Source: Cavenderia fasciculata (Eukaryota > Evosea > Eumycetozoa > Acytosteliales > Cavenderiaceae). From it: a DNA stretch of 64,000 bases. Position 1 is the stretch's first letter, and each line of letters begins with the position of its first letter. A model generated the notes under the pieces. The model worked only from the letters and a program-made list of their open reading frames with translations, ran no database searches and was not told the DNA's origin. A program made the position numbers and the translations under genes. Positions 35,501 to 46,014 of this stretch are shown here, in pieces. The stretch covers positions 1,247,233-1,311,232 of the forward strand of contig NW_004457734.1 in the NCBI RefSeq assembly GCF_000203815.1, written 5' to 3'.

Positions 35501-35646
35501 TTGTTGGTACAAATGCATTTGCTGCTACTCCAAGTGGTACTGCAATTCATTATGTTTGTTTCCAAAACCAACAAAATCAAAAGAATTTAATGAATGGGTC
35601 AAATAATAATGCAAACAATTTCCAACCTGGATCGTATGAATACTAA
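32535..35646 (+). CDS. vps39: VPS39/Vam6, HOPS complex subunit
   Basis: Eight exons, 32535-32604, 32672-32752, 32829-33287, 33360-33911, 33982-34427, 34495-34837, 34916-35316 and 35419-35646, give 859 residues, matching VPS39 proteins. The N-terminus is a citron-homology beta-propeller (KRLLLGTYEGYVLIYEV, then NMLVILTDGDLKVFDL). A clathrin-repeat helical part follows, and the C-terminus holds the VPS39 zinc-binding segment CPYCNKRFVG near residue 805 followed by HYVCF. VPS39 joins the HOPS tether to Rab7 and so helps late endosomes and lysosomes fuse. An Asn-rich tail follows the zinc segment. Confidence 0.93.
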
Positions 35647-36021
35647 TAACAAATAACAATAATAACAATAGCAACAACAAACAACAGTATTAACAATAAT
35701 TATTAGACCATCAAAAAAAATAGCAACAACAACAACAATGTGTAGTGGCATGGATAAAATAAATGACCAAACAAACATATCTCGTTTTTGTACACATGTT
35801 AACATGCTAGAGATCAAAATGAGATCTCGTAATGCAATGTGTTTCTCGTGTTACACCACTCCTCCTCTAAACACATATTTTTTTTTTACATTACCATCGA
35901 CAAATCCAATTGAGATAAATATAAAAGAAAAAAATATATATTACATTATATCATGAATGAATATTTATCCAATTGATTGGTTGTTGTACAAATATTAATA
36001 TATTTAATTATAATAATAATC
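35647..36021. other. Intergenic spacer after vps39
   Basis: AAC/AAT-rich repeats at 35646-35740 and AT-rich sequence. I see no gene; the frame at 35738-35956 has no resemblance to any family. Confidence 0.4.
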
Positions 36022-36566
36022 ATGTCAAAGTATAGTAATTTTGTATTTAAAACTAATAATTATCCAATTAAATTTAAAAATCATTTTCATAATATCCTTG
36101 CTAATAATAGTTTTAATAGTACTATTACTACACCTACAAATGAAACCATCCAACATGTAGTAAATATCAATGAAGAATCAATTCATTTTGTAATCATCAA
36201 AACTTTAAAAGATAATGGCAAAAGTGAAGTTGGTGATGATTATAATTGTATATATATAGTGTATATTTTTAATTGCTCCAATGACAATATTCAAGACCTT
36301 ACAATTCAAATTAAAATAAATAGTGATCATTCAGTTCCATTGTCTCTTGGTGATATTGAAAACATGAGATATGATAACTCTACCAATTCATTTAATCTTC
36401 CATTTCTCAACTGTCTCCCTTCCAATGGAGTACACTCTTTTAGGTATGTTTATAGCCCAACTCAATTCGAATATCCAATCTCCCATTAACTAACTCTTTT
36501 TATAGTTTTAAAAGTACAATAGATTTATTAGAGTCCCCTATTTTAGAAATTATCGAAATAAATTAA
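36022..36566 (+). CDS. Small beta-rich protein, unknown (adaptin-ear-like?)
   Basis: Two exons, 36022-36443 and 36506-36566, join in phase (SF|SFKST) and give 160 residues. There is no signal peptide or membrane helix. The part from about residue 75, with YIVYIFNCSNDNIQDLTIQI followed by SVPLSLGDIENM and FLNCLPSNGVHSF, has the alternating pattern of an immunoglobulin-like sheet and vaguely recalls adaptin ear domains, where FNNxSxxxIxNLxxQ is common. That resemblance is weak and I do not assign a function. The splice sites are good (GTATGT and TATAG). Confidence 0.6.
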
Positions 36567-36737
36567 ACATATGTATATAAATCTAAATTAATCTATTTTT
36601 TTTGAAAGTTAAACAAGTGTTTTATTTTATATAAATGATTTGATTGCTACCATATGTAGATATGGTTGGTAGATAAAGGATAAATTGAAACTCAAAGGGC
36701 CAATAAATTGGGGGGAGGGAGGGATTTCAAAACAAAT

Positions 36738-37006
36738 TTACTTTCTTCCAGATTGGTTTGGATTCATTTGATTGGCTCTGTTATCCAAGTTACTTGGAGC
36801 TCCGCTATAACCAGATGATCTTTTTAAGAAAAGAAAAGAAAAGAAAAGAAAAGAAAAGAAAAGAAAAGAAAAGAAAAGAAGAAAAAAAAAATTAGAATAA
36901 ATGATCTATTTCTATAAAAATATTAAATTATTTACCTTCCAGGTCCAGTTGATGGATGATTTGGGTTTTGTTGATTTGATTTATTGTCTTGTGCTTGTTT
37001 GTCCAT
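36738..37006 (-). CDS. 50-residue hydrophilic protein with repeated Asn-Pro motif
   Basis: Two exons, 37006-36936 and 36819-36738, join in phase and give 50 residues. The protein is hydrophilic and repeats a motif: SNQQNPNHPSTG in the first exon and ANQMNPNQSGRK in the second, each preceded by D-N-K/R. It has no Cys, no membrane helix and is probably unfolded. I recall similar very small Asn/Pro proteins in dictyostelids, but cannot name a family. The 116 bp intron has a long AAGAA pentamer array which on this strand is a pyrimidine tract before the acceptor. Confidence 0.6.
36826..36880. repeat. (AAGAA)n microsatellite, 11 units
   Basis: Pentanucleotide array inside the intron of the 50-residue protein gene. 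On the coding strand it is (TTCTT)n and lies directly before the acceptor site. Confidence 0.9.
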
Positions 37007-37484
37007 TTTTAATTATTGTGAATGGAATAATATTGATGTTCATTCTTTTATACCTACTATTATAAATTAATTCATTTAAATCAATTAAATGGGAACAAAC
37101 AATAAAAGTAATTATTTATTTCATTCCCAATTCGGTAGGATATGACCCCCACAAACCAACCCTACAGTTAAAAATCGAACCAATGAGTGCTGTTCAAGGT
37201 GATTTATTGGTAGGTTGGATTCACCCTCGCAGATTGACCACCGTAGTTGGCAATGAAAAAGTAAAATGTAATTCGTTCTCTCTTATCATCTCAAAGAGGG
37301 ATCTATAATATTTACTATTCAAAAATATAATTATATTATTATTACTATAATTATGGATATAATATAAGCAGGAGAAGAAGTTAATAATTAAATTTAATTT
37401 TAGTTCAGTAAATAATGATTGTGAATAGAAAAAGTATTCTTCTTCTTGAAGAGTGCCACAATGCATACTATTTGTTAAGAAAAA
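37007..37484. other. Intergenic spacer between 50-residue gene and SAP-family remnant
   Basis: AT-rich. A plus-strand frame near 37183-37308 starts ATG in good context and reads MSAVQGDLLVGWIHPRR; the reverse strand is also open there. Neither can be assigned, so I leave them uncalled. Confidence 0.35.
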
Positions 37485-38892
37485 ATGATATTCTATGAGG
37501 TTGTTTTATTCAATCTTGGCATGAAATTGAACTTAGTTTCTTTTCTTGTTGAATATAAAACATATAAACAATGTGTGGATCGAGTGTATACACCAGACGA
37601 ATTAAAGAAGTTCAAAGTATGCCAATTACAGACTTTGTGTCTGACGAGAAAGATAGCCTTTGCAAAATCAATGAGCAAGCCTACTATTCCTATCAACACA
37701 GTATGAAACGATACAATAATACTGCTAAACCTCTGAAAGACTATTATGTTGGATCTGTTGACTTTGCATTACCGGTATATCTCATCGTCAAGATCTTTAG
37801 ATATACTTGGGATATGTTGCTAGACAAGACTATCCCACCCGAACCTACTGAAACCCACTACCAAAGATTCAGGATGGCTCTTCGCTTGGCTTCGGTCAAC
37901 AAACAACTGTTTAGTGTGATTTCATTGTTTCCTGTATCGATGAAACTCTCTTACCGTGATTGCAGCGCTATGGAGAACAAGACATGGTGCGTTCTCAAAC
38001 GTCCCACCAAATTGACAATGCAATTAGAAGATGCTAATTCACTCCTCGCCGTAAAGAATCTCTACCCTGCACATGCAGAGTTATTGTCAATGGTCACCAA
38101 ATTCAAGATCACCCGACTCTTATGCAGACCATTCACGTTCTATCACTTCAACAAATTGGTAAAACAATGCACAATCTGTCAAGTTTGGTAATTGGTGCTA
38201 TTAAATTGGATGAAAGACATTTTAGACTATTGGCTGGTATCACTACATTGGTCAAATGTGATTTCCAGAACACATTGCTTTGTGTCAAAAAAGGTCTTGG
38301 TCCCTACACGTACTTGGAAGAATACTTTGAGAATGTGAAACATCCAATGGTAAAGATGGTGCTACCTGGTGGATACCAAATCACCAACAAAATTATCGTA
38401 GACTCGCTCGTCACACTTGGTGCTAAAACCATTCATGCTGAACACAAGAATCTCAAGAAATTCATTGCCACTTACACCGCTTCTTTCTTTCCCCGATCAA
38501 TGCCACCCAACACAGTACTATTAAATCCACCCCCTCCCATTGTAATCGATTACTATCGTGGCATTACCCATTTGCGTATCTACCTCGAACCATACCTTTT
38601 TGATACTTGGATCGAGAAAATGCACATATTCCCTAGTTTGGTCACGTTGGAAAACACAGGTGCCTTTGCCCTCGAGTTTGCTAGCAGAGTATATGAAAGT
38701 CAACAAAATCCATTCCTCTCTTATTTCATTGTCTGGTGTGGTTTAAAAGATTTGGTCCCCGCACCAAACACCAACTCTAAACTTGAATACCTTAAAGAAA
38801 AATGGATCTACTCTAATGGTACCAAAAGATTTGGTATCAAATCAAACAACAAGATAAAAAATAAAAAAAGGACAAAAGAATTGGATAATTAA
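37485..38892 (+). pseudogene. SAP-family protein, broken copy (three reading frames)
   Basis: Coding similarity to the intact SAP-family gene at 13009-15481 runs through three frames. The first (37485-37700) holds the SAP-like segment YTPDELKKFKVCQLQTLCL; the second (to about 38115) holds DYYVGSVDFALPVYLIVKI, which parallels DYHRGTVNYALAPVLIAQI in the intact gene; the third (about 38113-38892) holds the remaining leucine-rich part and a Lys-rich tail. Each shift is by one base and no donor/acceptor pair fits. The frame changes are near 37695-37710 and 38105-38125. The N-terminal acidic region of the intact relative is missing. It is either a recent pseudogene or has two base-call errors; everything else (codon use, no stop codons within frames) looks fresh. 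Confidence 0.65.
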
Positions 38893-39024
38893 TATTTTTG
38901 GAATGGAATCTTTTTTTTTATTATTTATAATCCAGCTAGATAATGGTTGTTATTTTAAAATAAAAAAAATAACATTAGGTAGGTAGTACTACTAACTGAC
39001 AGAGATATATAGCGATTATGAAAA

Positions 39025-39567
39025 TTAACCAAATGCAGCACTGATGGCACCAGCAATAGCACCACAAGCCTTTGCAGCACCAGAAAATGCTTTGACCGCC
39101 TAAATTTTTAAAAAAATTAAAAATAATAATTGATTGATTAATATTATTGTTTTGATTGATATTATTATTATTTTACATACACCAAATAATGGGGTAAAGT
39201 TTGCCTTGTCCAACCATAACTCATTTACTTGCAGGAAATTGGAAGTGTAAGCGACTGCAACAACATCACCATCGATTCTGAGCATTAAATGACGGTAATC
39301 ATCTCCTTCCTCTCGGTAAGCAGTAAGAACATGATCATATGATCTTGGATGAATTTTAAATTCTTTTCCTTCATATGATAATGTAGTGACTGAGGTATCT
39401 TTAAAAGCATTGACCATGCTTACTTGTTCTGCGTCAGAAGCATGCCAATTGGGAGAAGAAGCCATTCTCTTTGAAGTATTGGCATCTAAAATGACCAAAG
39501 CATCAAATTTCTTTGAGAAATTATCAAATGCATTGTTCATAGATTGAACATATTTCGACATATCCAT
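39025..39567 (-). CDS. Divergent profilin-like protein
   Basis: Two exons, 39567-39181 and 39099-39025, join in phase and give 153 residues. The spacing of SSPNWHASDAEQVSMVNAF, then YEGKEFKIHPRSYDHVL and LMLRIDGDVVAVAYTSN follows the profilin pattern (N-terminal Trp-x2-S, -G-x-x-F/Y-, late hydrophobic strand ending A-Y). No key actin-contact residues can be checked by eye. Compared with profilin it has a different N-terminus and an extra Ala/Gly-rich C-terminal tail (AKACGAIAGAISAAFG) on its own exon. It may instead be a roadblock-like or other small alpha/beta protein. The tail is hydrophobic enough to contact a membrane. Confidence 0.5.
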
Positions 39568-40045
39568 TTTCAATTATTATTATTATTTATAAATATAGAT
39601 AGGAAATAAAATTATTAAATATATGGGAGGGATAAAAGAATGATTGAATGAATGAATGAATGAATGATCAAAACTCAGTTACTCTTTGAATTCATTGTGT
39701 AATCTGCCTTGGTCACACACCAATGTGGTTGGAGGTAGAGACACCAATGTTATGATATAACCACTCTTGACTGGATGAAATTTAAAACCACCCGTCAAGG
39801 AGGTTTTTTATTCATACTTGCCTTGTTTGCCAAACTACAAATAAAATAAATAAATAAATAAATTATTATTTATAAAAATGAATGAATAAAGTTAACCCAC
39901 TCCTCCGGAACAGGTTTATAGCTTTTGAGTTGATTTTATAATTGTTAACAATAATTATAAAATTTTCCAAGAAATAATTGATCTATAGCTTTGCTTTGCT
40001 TGAGTGAACTTTTACTTTTTATTTTTGTTTGTTTACTACGATATA
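39568..40045. other. Divergent spacer, profilin-like / Swi5-like
   Basis: About 480 bp. It has a TGAA repeat at 39643-39665, and the pair TTGACTGG..CCGTCAAGG near 39765-39805 can form a weak hairpin. No coding signal. Confidence 0.35.
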
Positions 40046-40591
40046 ATGAATAATAATAATAATAATATAAAGATATTAAGTATTGAAAAGGATGAACACT
40101 TGAACAGTGAAAAGATTGTAAATAGCGACGATAATAAAGATAAAGATAAAAAGGAAAAGATAACTGTACACTATGCAAACTACACATCGGAGCAATTGCT
40201 CAAAGAGTTGGAAGACTTGCGACAACAAGAACAAGAACTAGTAGATAAACTCAAACCTTATCAAGACCAAATAGACAAGGAGAAACAAAAGAATAAAGAT
40301 ATTCACCTCTTTCATGAATTGAGAGAATCTTGTCATAACATTGTCATGACTATAGGTAATTATATATAAGAAGATACTAACAACTACTGTATATAAATAT
40401 ATATATATATATATATATAATACGAAACAATGATACTAATCGTATCCTCTTCTTGTTCTTCTTCTTTTATCCTTTGTATATCCTATATATATATATATAT
40501 AGCACATATGGAGAATGTAACACAAAATGAAATCTATAAATCGGTGAATATGGTATATACACCTAGAATAAAGAATAAGCAATTAGCGTAG
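40046..40591 (+). CDS. Swi5-like recombination accessory protein
   Basis: Two exons, 40046-40355 and 40503-40591, join in phase (TIG|AHMEN) and give 132 residues. A charged N-terminus leads to a coiled coil (SEQLLKELEDLRQQEQELVDK), then HLFHELRESCHNIVMTIGAH and VTQNEIYKSVNM. The last part follows the Swi5 pattern HxLHxYNExKDxxQxLxGxIA then V..VY..F. Swi5, with Sfr1, assists Rad51 or Dmc1 in DNA strand exchange. Identity is weak and other small coiled-coil proteins are possible. The intron is an AT dinucleotide array of variable appearance, which would make splicing depend on few other signals. The ATG at 40048 region is the first in frame. Confidence 0.5.
40391..40420. repeat. (AT)n microsatellite in intron
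   Basis: AT dinucleotide array within the intron of the Swi5-like gene; a second shorter one abuts the acceptor (40485-40500). Confidence 0.85.
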
Positions 40592-41404
40592 TAGTAGTCG
40601 TAGTGTGGCAGTAGTGGCTGGTAGTAGTAGTTGGTACAAGTATTATTCTTCTTATCTCAACCTTCCCTTTCCCTTTCCCTTTACTATTAGTACACTCCAA
40701 CCAAAAAAGACAAACAATGACTCTATACCAGAAGAAGATTCTTTCCAGTCGATTTCAAGACCATTCGGTTTTCAAAGCAAACCCTCGTGAAGGCTCGCAC
40801 CTGTGACTCATCGGGTCTGCAAAGATTAGAATAATAAAAAAGGAAATGGTCTGACGACAACAAAACGACAACAACCAACAATCTATGAACCATATCCAAT
40901 GGAATTATACAATTACTATTCACCAACAGATACATTAATACTCAAATAATTAATACAAAATGATGCTTGTCTAAAAAAAAAAAAATTAAAAAATTATATT
41001 ATATTGGGGGAGGGGGTTGTTTATGTCTCCCAACATAATGGGAGGTGAGATATTCTATCGTATGAATGAGTGGGGTGGTAGGTGGTATCCAGAGAATGTG
41101 ATTCGTCAGAATCCAGTTGAGTGGGTAGGGAGTGTGTGGTGATGAGGTGTTGGTGGGATACCAATTGAACCTTGTTTATTTTTAATCAACACACTCCTCT
41201 CGCTCTTCTTGAGAGAGATTTTTTTTAAAGAACTTTAATAATTTTTTTTCATTTTTTTTTTGTTTTTTCTGGCACCCGCTGAACCTAGCCGACTATCTTA
41301 TCGATCACATTGTTATTGTTAAAGTCAAGCCTTTAAAAGGAGTAATAGCCTGTTTGTTGTCAGTATTAAATTAATACATACAATTAACTTATTATTAACT
41401 AGAA
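40592..41404. other. Spacer upstream of SAM synthetase: partly coding-like, then G-rich
   Basis: The left part (40680-40950) has two coding-looking pieces, one reading NDSIPEEDSFQSISRPFGF and one, after an AG, reading RQQPTIYEPYPMELYNYYS, but I found no splice pairing that joins them. The right part (41005-41165) is unusually G-rich for this genome, with GGGGGAGGGGG and repeated GGTGG, and a GGTATCC/GGATACC pair about 70 bases apart. It should contain the promoter of the SAM synthetase gene. Confidence 0.4.
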
Positions 41405-43076
41405 ATGTCAGCTCAAACTGTTCTTTTCACTTCCGAGTCTGTGACTGAGGGTCATCCAGGTAAGTTAGAGATAAATAATAACAAAAATTATATATATACA
41501 GATAAAAACAATTAATATTAATATTCACAATCTTTTCTTTTCTCTTCTTTCTTCTTTTTCCCTTTCTATAGACAAGATCTGCGATCAAGTCTCTGATGCC
41601 ATCCTTGATGCCTGTTTGGCTCAAGATCCATATTCCAAGGTTGCTTGTGGTAGGTTCAAACAAAAACAATAATGATCTTAGAGAGACAGACTAGATTTTT
41701 TATCGGCCGACAAAACACTATAGTATTTAGAACACAGATAGACATCAACATAATTGGATCAAAAAGACAAAAACAAGTCGTTGAATGTGATTTATTTGTT
41801 TACCAATACCATCAATACTACTTTGTCGTGTGCATGTTGATGTATCACACGACGTTCTACTTGATAGTGAATCATCAAGAAGAAGGGGAAAAAAAAAAAA
41901 GTCAAATCATGTCGTCGAGTTCTAAAGAAAAAATTTGTCGGTCGAAAAAAAATGGTGTCGGTCGAAGATAGAGAGAAAAGAAGATATTTTTTTTAAAACA
42001 AGATACTAATGATTTTATATTACTACTACTTTTAATTTACCTCTATTTTAGAAACTTGCACCAAGACTGGTTTAGTTATGGTATTTGGTGAAATTACCAC
42101 CAAGGCTGTTGTCGACTACCAAAAGGTTGTCCGTGACACCATCAAGAAGATCGGTTTTGATGACTCCTCAAAGGGTTTCGATTACAAGACTTGCAACGTC
42201 CTCGTTGGTATTGAACAACAATCACCAGATATTGCCCAAGGTGTCCACGTTGGTAAGAACCTCGAAGACATTGGTGCCGGTGATCAAGGTCACATGTTTG
42301 GTTATGCCACCAATGAAACCGTTGAAATGATGCCATTGACTCATTACCTCGCCTCTGAGTTGGTCAACAAGTTGACTGAACTCCGTCACAACGGTACCCT
42401 CGCCTGGGCCCGTCCAGACGCCAAGACCCAAGTCACCGTCGAATACTTAAAGGAAGGCGGTCGTATGACCCCAGTCCGTGTCCACACTGTCGTCATCTCC
42501 ACCCAACACGATGAAGACGTCACCAACGAAGTCATCCGTTCCGAGCTCCTCGAAAAGGTTGTCAAGGAAGTCATCCCAGCCAAGTACTTGGACGACAAGA
42601 CCATCTACCATCTCAACCCATCTGGACGTTTCGTCATTGGTGGTCCAATGGGTGACTCTGGTCTCACTGGTCGTAAGATCATCATCGATTCATACGGAGG
42701 TTGGGGTGCCCACGGTGGTGGTGCCTTCTCTGGTAAGGATCCATCCAAGGTCGATCGTTCTGGTGCCTACGCTGCCCGTTGGATCGCCAAGTCCATCGTC
42801 GCTGCTGGTCTTGCCGAACGTTGTCTCGTCCAAGTCTCATACGCCATCGGTGTTGCCAAGCCACTCTCTGTCTTTGTCGACTCTTATGGCACCGGCAAGA
42901 AGTCCGATACCGAATTATTAGATATCATCAACAAGAACTTTGATCTCCGTCCTGGAGTCCTCACCCGTGAATTGGACCTCCTCAGACCAATCTACCAATT
43001 GACCGCCGCCGGTGGTCATTTCGGTCGTGCCCTCAAGGAATTCACCTGGGAAACTCCAAAGACCCTTACTCAATAA
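41405..43076 (+). CDS. metK: S-adenosylmethionine synthetase
   Basis: Three exons, 41405-41459, 41572-41649 and 42052-43076, give 385 residues, the usual size. It makes S-adenosylmethionine from ATP and methionine in the cytosol. Family motifs are complete: [16 protein letters not shown] near residue 11 (across splice 1), [12 protein letters not shown] near 120, the phosphate loop [19 protein letters not shown]-type at ~266, and TAAGGHFGR near the end. Exon 3 has the strongest preferred-codon use in the window (C-ending codons), typical of a highly expressed gene. Intron 2 is 402 bp, several times longer than any other well-defined intron here, and intron 1 is 112 bp. Confidence 0.97.
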
Positions 43077-43299
43077 ATTGGTTAAAATAATATAACTTTT
43101 AGTACATTTATAAAACAACATAAAAGTAGTTAGTGGTAGTGTGTATTCTTTATATATATATCTTTTCAACAATCAAAATTAATAATCGAATCTTGATTAT
43201 TTGTGTAAATTGCATTTGATGAATGAAAAAAAACGAATGATTCGTTTTTTTTGTAAAGAGTATTTTGAAATTAATGTTCATTTGTAAATATAGTAAAAG

Positions 43300-45912
43300 A
43301 TGTTAAATATAAGTAGATATAGTAGTAAACAAACAAGTAACAGTTTGTTATACTATTATACTCTATCAAGTAGTAGTGGTAGTAGTGGATCATATATTGT
43401 AACAAGAGATTATAGTAGTGGTAATAATAATAGAGATAGATCAAAAAATATAATTAAAGGATTAAATTATAAATCAATTGGTAATCAACAATCAAAGAAT
43501 AAGACAAATAGTTATAGATTGGCAGATGATACAATCATTAGCCACAAGATTACAAGTCGAGGTGGACCAAAGAAATACTTGGATCAAGGTTTTGGTTGGG
43601 ACAATGTAACATTTCATCAAGGTGATATCTCTGCAGAGAAACTAAGAGACCTACAAGAAGAAGGAAAAGACCTCATAGATTATAATCGTAATCTTGAACG
43701 TAAACGAGAGATTAGACAACAACTACGTAAAGATTCAAACTTGTCTAAAAACTTTAAAGGTTTAAGGAATCAAGTCAATCAAGAGGAGGAGGAAGAAGAA
43801 GAAGAAAAGTATGGTTCTTCCAAGCGACGAGACAAAGATGAAGAAGATGATGAAGACGATGATGAAGATGAAGATGAAGATGAAATTGAAGATGATGGTC
43901 AAGATGAAGATGAAAAAGATCCAACAAAGTTGGAATTTGGAAAGATGAAATCAAAGACATTTGTAAAGGAAGATTATATCATTATGAAACCAGATCAAAA
44001 AGATGACGAAAGCTTTGTTCGTAAACAAATGCAAGACGATGGTTTTGAAAGCGAATTGGCTCAAGATGATGGTTGGAGAGAATATGACGAGAAAAAGGGT
44101 GGAGTTCAAGCAGACTATAGTTACAAGGATGAAGAAGCCAAATCATTGGCAAAGAAGGGATTGACCAAGGAGAGTGGAAGTCTCTATTGTCAAGGATTCA
44201 AAATCGATGAAAAGTATCTAAAGTACTTTATGGATCCAAATCATATCGAGGGTGGTGGAAGAAGAGGTGGATTGTCAAGAAAGGAAAGAAAAAAGTTAAA
44301 GGCCAAAGAAGAGATGGCAATGTCTGGCAAAACAGAAAGACCAAGAAAAGAAAGAAAAGTTATATTTGACGAGGAAAATGATGAAGAACATACAATCCTT
44401 CAAAAGAAAATGGCCAATCGTATTATGAGCCTTTTGAATGAATCTGTCATCTTTAAGGATCACAATACTCGTTATCACTCGATGATTGCAGACTATCAAC
44501 ACGATCCAACCAAACAATCAATGTTTGGTTTCTTTAAGAATCAAAAAGATGCCTACATGGAAGAGGATGAATTATTCGATCCTGTTCTCTCCAAAGTTCA
44601 CATCGTACTCACAAAAACCAAGGTTTCAAGTGATTTGAAATGGTTAAAGGTTTATTGGGCAAGAGATAGTGATAATATTGATAATAATGTAGACGAAGCA
44701 GAAGAAATGGAATTGGAAGGAATTGATGAAGAAAAGGAGGAAATGGAGGAAATGGAAGAAATGGACGAAGATGAAGAAGGAGAAGAAGAGGATGAAAATG
44801 GTGTAAATGTTGATGAAGAAATAGAAATGGAAGAGATTGAAGATGAAGATGAAGATGATTTGGATGAAGATTATGGTCAAGATGAAGAACATGAAACTAG
44901 GGCATCGTCGACAGATGAACCAGTATTGAATGATATTTTGGATGATCTTAGTACATTCAAGGCAAAACAAATCATGATCAAGAGATTAAGAGATACTTTA
45001 CCAGATGAAGAAATTTCATCAACTGCACAAACTCATGGATTAGATAATATTGTATTATCCAAATCATTTAGAACATCTTCTTTACAACAGCAAAAACAAC
45101 AACAACAACAACAACAACAAGACTACAATAACAAGGAAGCATTCTCATTTGGTAAATTTGGAAATGAAGTTGGATCAGAAGGAGTAGAGTTTCAAGTAAA
45201 GATCCCATCCTTTGATGAGAGATTAACAGTCTCCACACCAAAGGTTGGTAATGATGAGGATCTAAAGGCAGCACAAAGAAGAAAGATTGCTGGCTACGAA
45301 GCCATCACTGACGAACAGATTCAAAACAGATTGGTAAAGTTGACACCACGTCTTAGAATGTATATTGCCAAAAATATGAAGTCTAGATACGTTCCAAACC
45401 TCTACTTTATCTTGGACAAGGATAAAAAAAAACAAGAGGCATCGATTGACATTTTTGAAAATGTGATTGCCCCAGAAATGTTGGAAGCTGCCAAACAAAG
45501 TAGAAGTAGACAAATAGAAAAATCAAAACAATTAACCAACAAATTCATGGGTGTATTTAATAATAGTCCACAACAACAACAAAAACAAGCAACTGTTAAT
45601 ATGAAAATCCCAGGATACTCTCCAGAAAATGAAGATAGTTTATATATGGATGGTGATACTGCCAACGATGTAATTAGAACAGAGTTACTTGGTTTGGGAT
45701 ACAAAGATTTCAATGATCCCTATGAAAAACAAACTCCAAAACCAGAAACAAAAGAAGAATCATTATCAAAACAATTTATTCATAAAAAGTTTACAAGCCT
45801 TCAACCTCCCATCAAACAACCAACTCCACCACAACCAACTCGAGAAGATAAAGAAGCAGAGGCAAACAAACAATTCTTTAAAGATTTTAATAAAGGAATA
45901 TTTAAAAAATAA
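43300..45912 (+). CDS. RbfA-like ribosome-binding factor with large acidic insert, probably mitochondrial
   Basis: A single exon of 870 residues. The first half of an RbfA KH-like fold, ELFDPVLSKVHIVLTKTKV then SDLKWLKVYW, is at about residues 422-455; the second half, LTPRLRMYIAKNMKSRYVPN then LYFILDKDKKK, is at about 672-710. Between them is an insert of about 210 residues, very rich in Glu and Asp with a Gln tract. The N-terminus (SRYSSKQTSNSLLYYY) lacks acidic residues for ~45 positions and could be a mitochondrial presequence. Another acidic tract is at ~165-205. RbfA matures the small ribosomal subunit. Domain call is mine from the motif order; the long N-terminal region is unassigned. 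Confidence 0.65.
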   Translation: MLNISRYSSKQTSNSLLYYYTLSSSSGSSGSYIVTRDYSSGNNNRDRSKNIIKGLNYKSIGNQQSKNKTNSYRLADDTIISHKITSRGGPKKYLDQGFGWDNVTFHQGDISAEKLRDLQEEGKDLIDYNRNLERKREIRQQLRKDSNLSKNFKGLRNQVNQEEEEEEEEKYGSSKRRDKDEEDDEDDDEDEDEDEIEDDGQDEDEKDPTKLEFGKMKSKTFVKEDYIIMKPDQKDDESFVRKQMQDDGFESELAQDDGWREYDEKKGGVQADYSYKDEEAKSLAKKGLTKESGSLYCQGFKIDEKYLKYFMDPNHIEGGGRRGGLSRKERKKLKAKEEMAMSGKTERPRKERKVIFDEENDEEHTILQKKMANRIMSLLNESVIFKDHNTRYHSMIADYQHDPTKQSMFGFFKNQKDAYMEEDELFDPVLSKVHIVLTKTKVSSDLKWLKVYWARDSDNIDNNVDEAEEMELEGIDEEKEEMEEMEEMDEDEEGEEEDENGVNVDEEIEMEEIEDEDEDDLDEDYGQDEEHETRASSTDEPVLNDILDDLSTFKAKQIMIKRLRDTLPDEEISSTAQTHGLDNIVLSKSFRTSSLQQQKQQQQQQQQDYNNKEAFSFGKFGNEVGSEGVEFQVKIPSFDERLTVSTPKVGNDEDLKAAQRRKIAGYEAITDEQIQNRLVKLTPRLRMYIAKNMKSRYVPNLYFILDKDKKKQEASIDIFENVIAPEMLEAAKQSRSRQIEKSKQLTNKFMGVFNNSPQQQQKQATVNMKIPGYSPENEDSLYMDGDTANDVIRTELLGLGYKDFNDPYEKQTPKPETKEESLSKQFIHKKFTSLQPPIKQPTPPQPTREDKEAEANKQFFKDFNKGIFKK

Positions 45913-46014
45913 TATTATTAAAAAAGAAAAAAGAATATGATATAAAATATTTAAATTTATTACATATAGCAAAGATAGATGTCAAAACTATAGTTATAGT
46001 TAATAGTAGTTCAG

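Noticed and set aside
41672-41971. 99-codon frame in SAM synthetase intron 2
   Set aside because: Low-quality composition, no good start context and lies wholly inside a well-supported intron.
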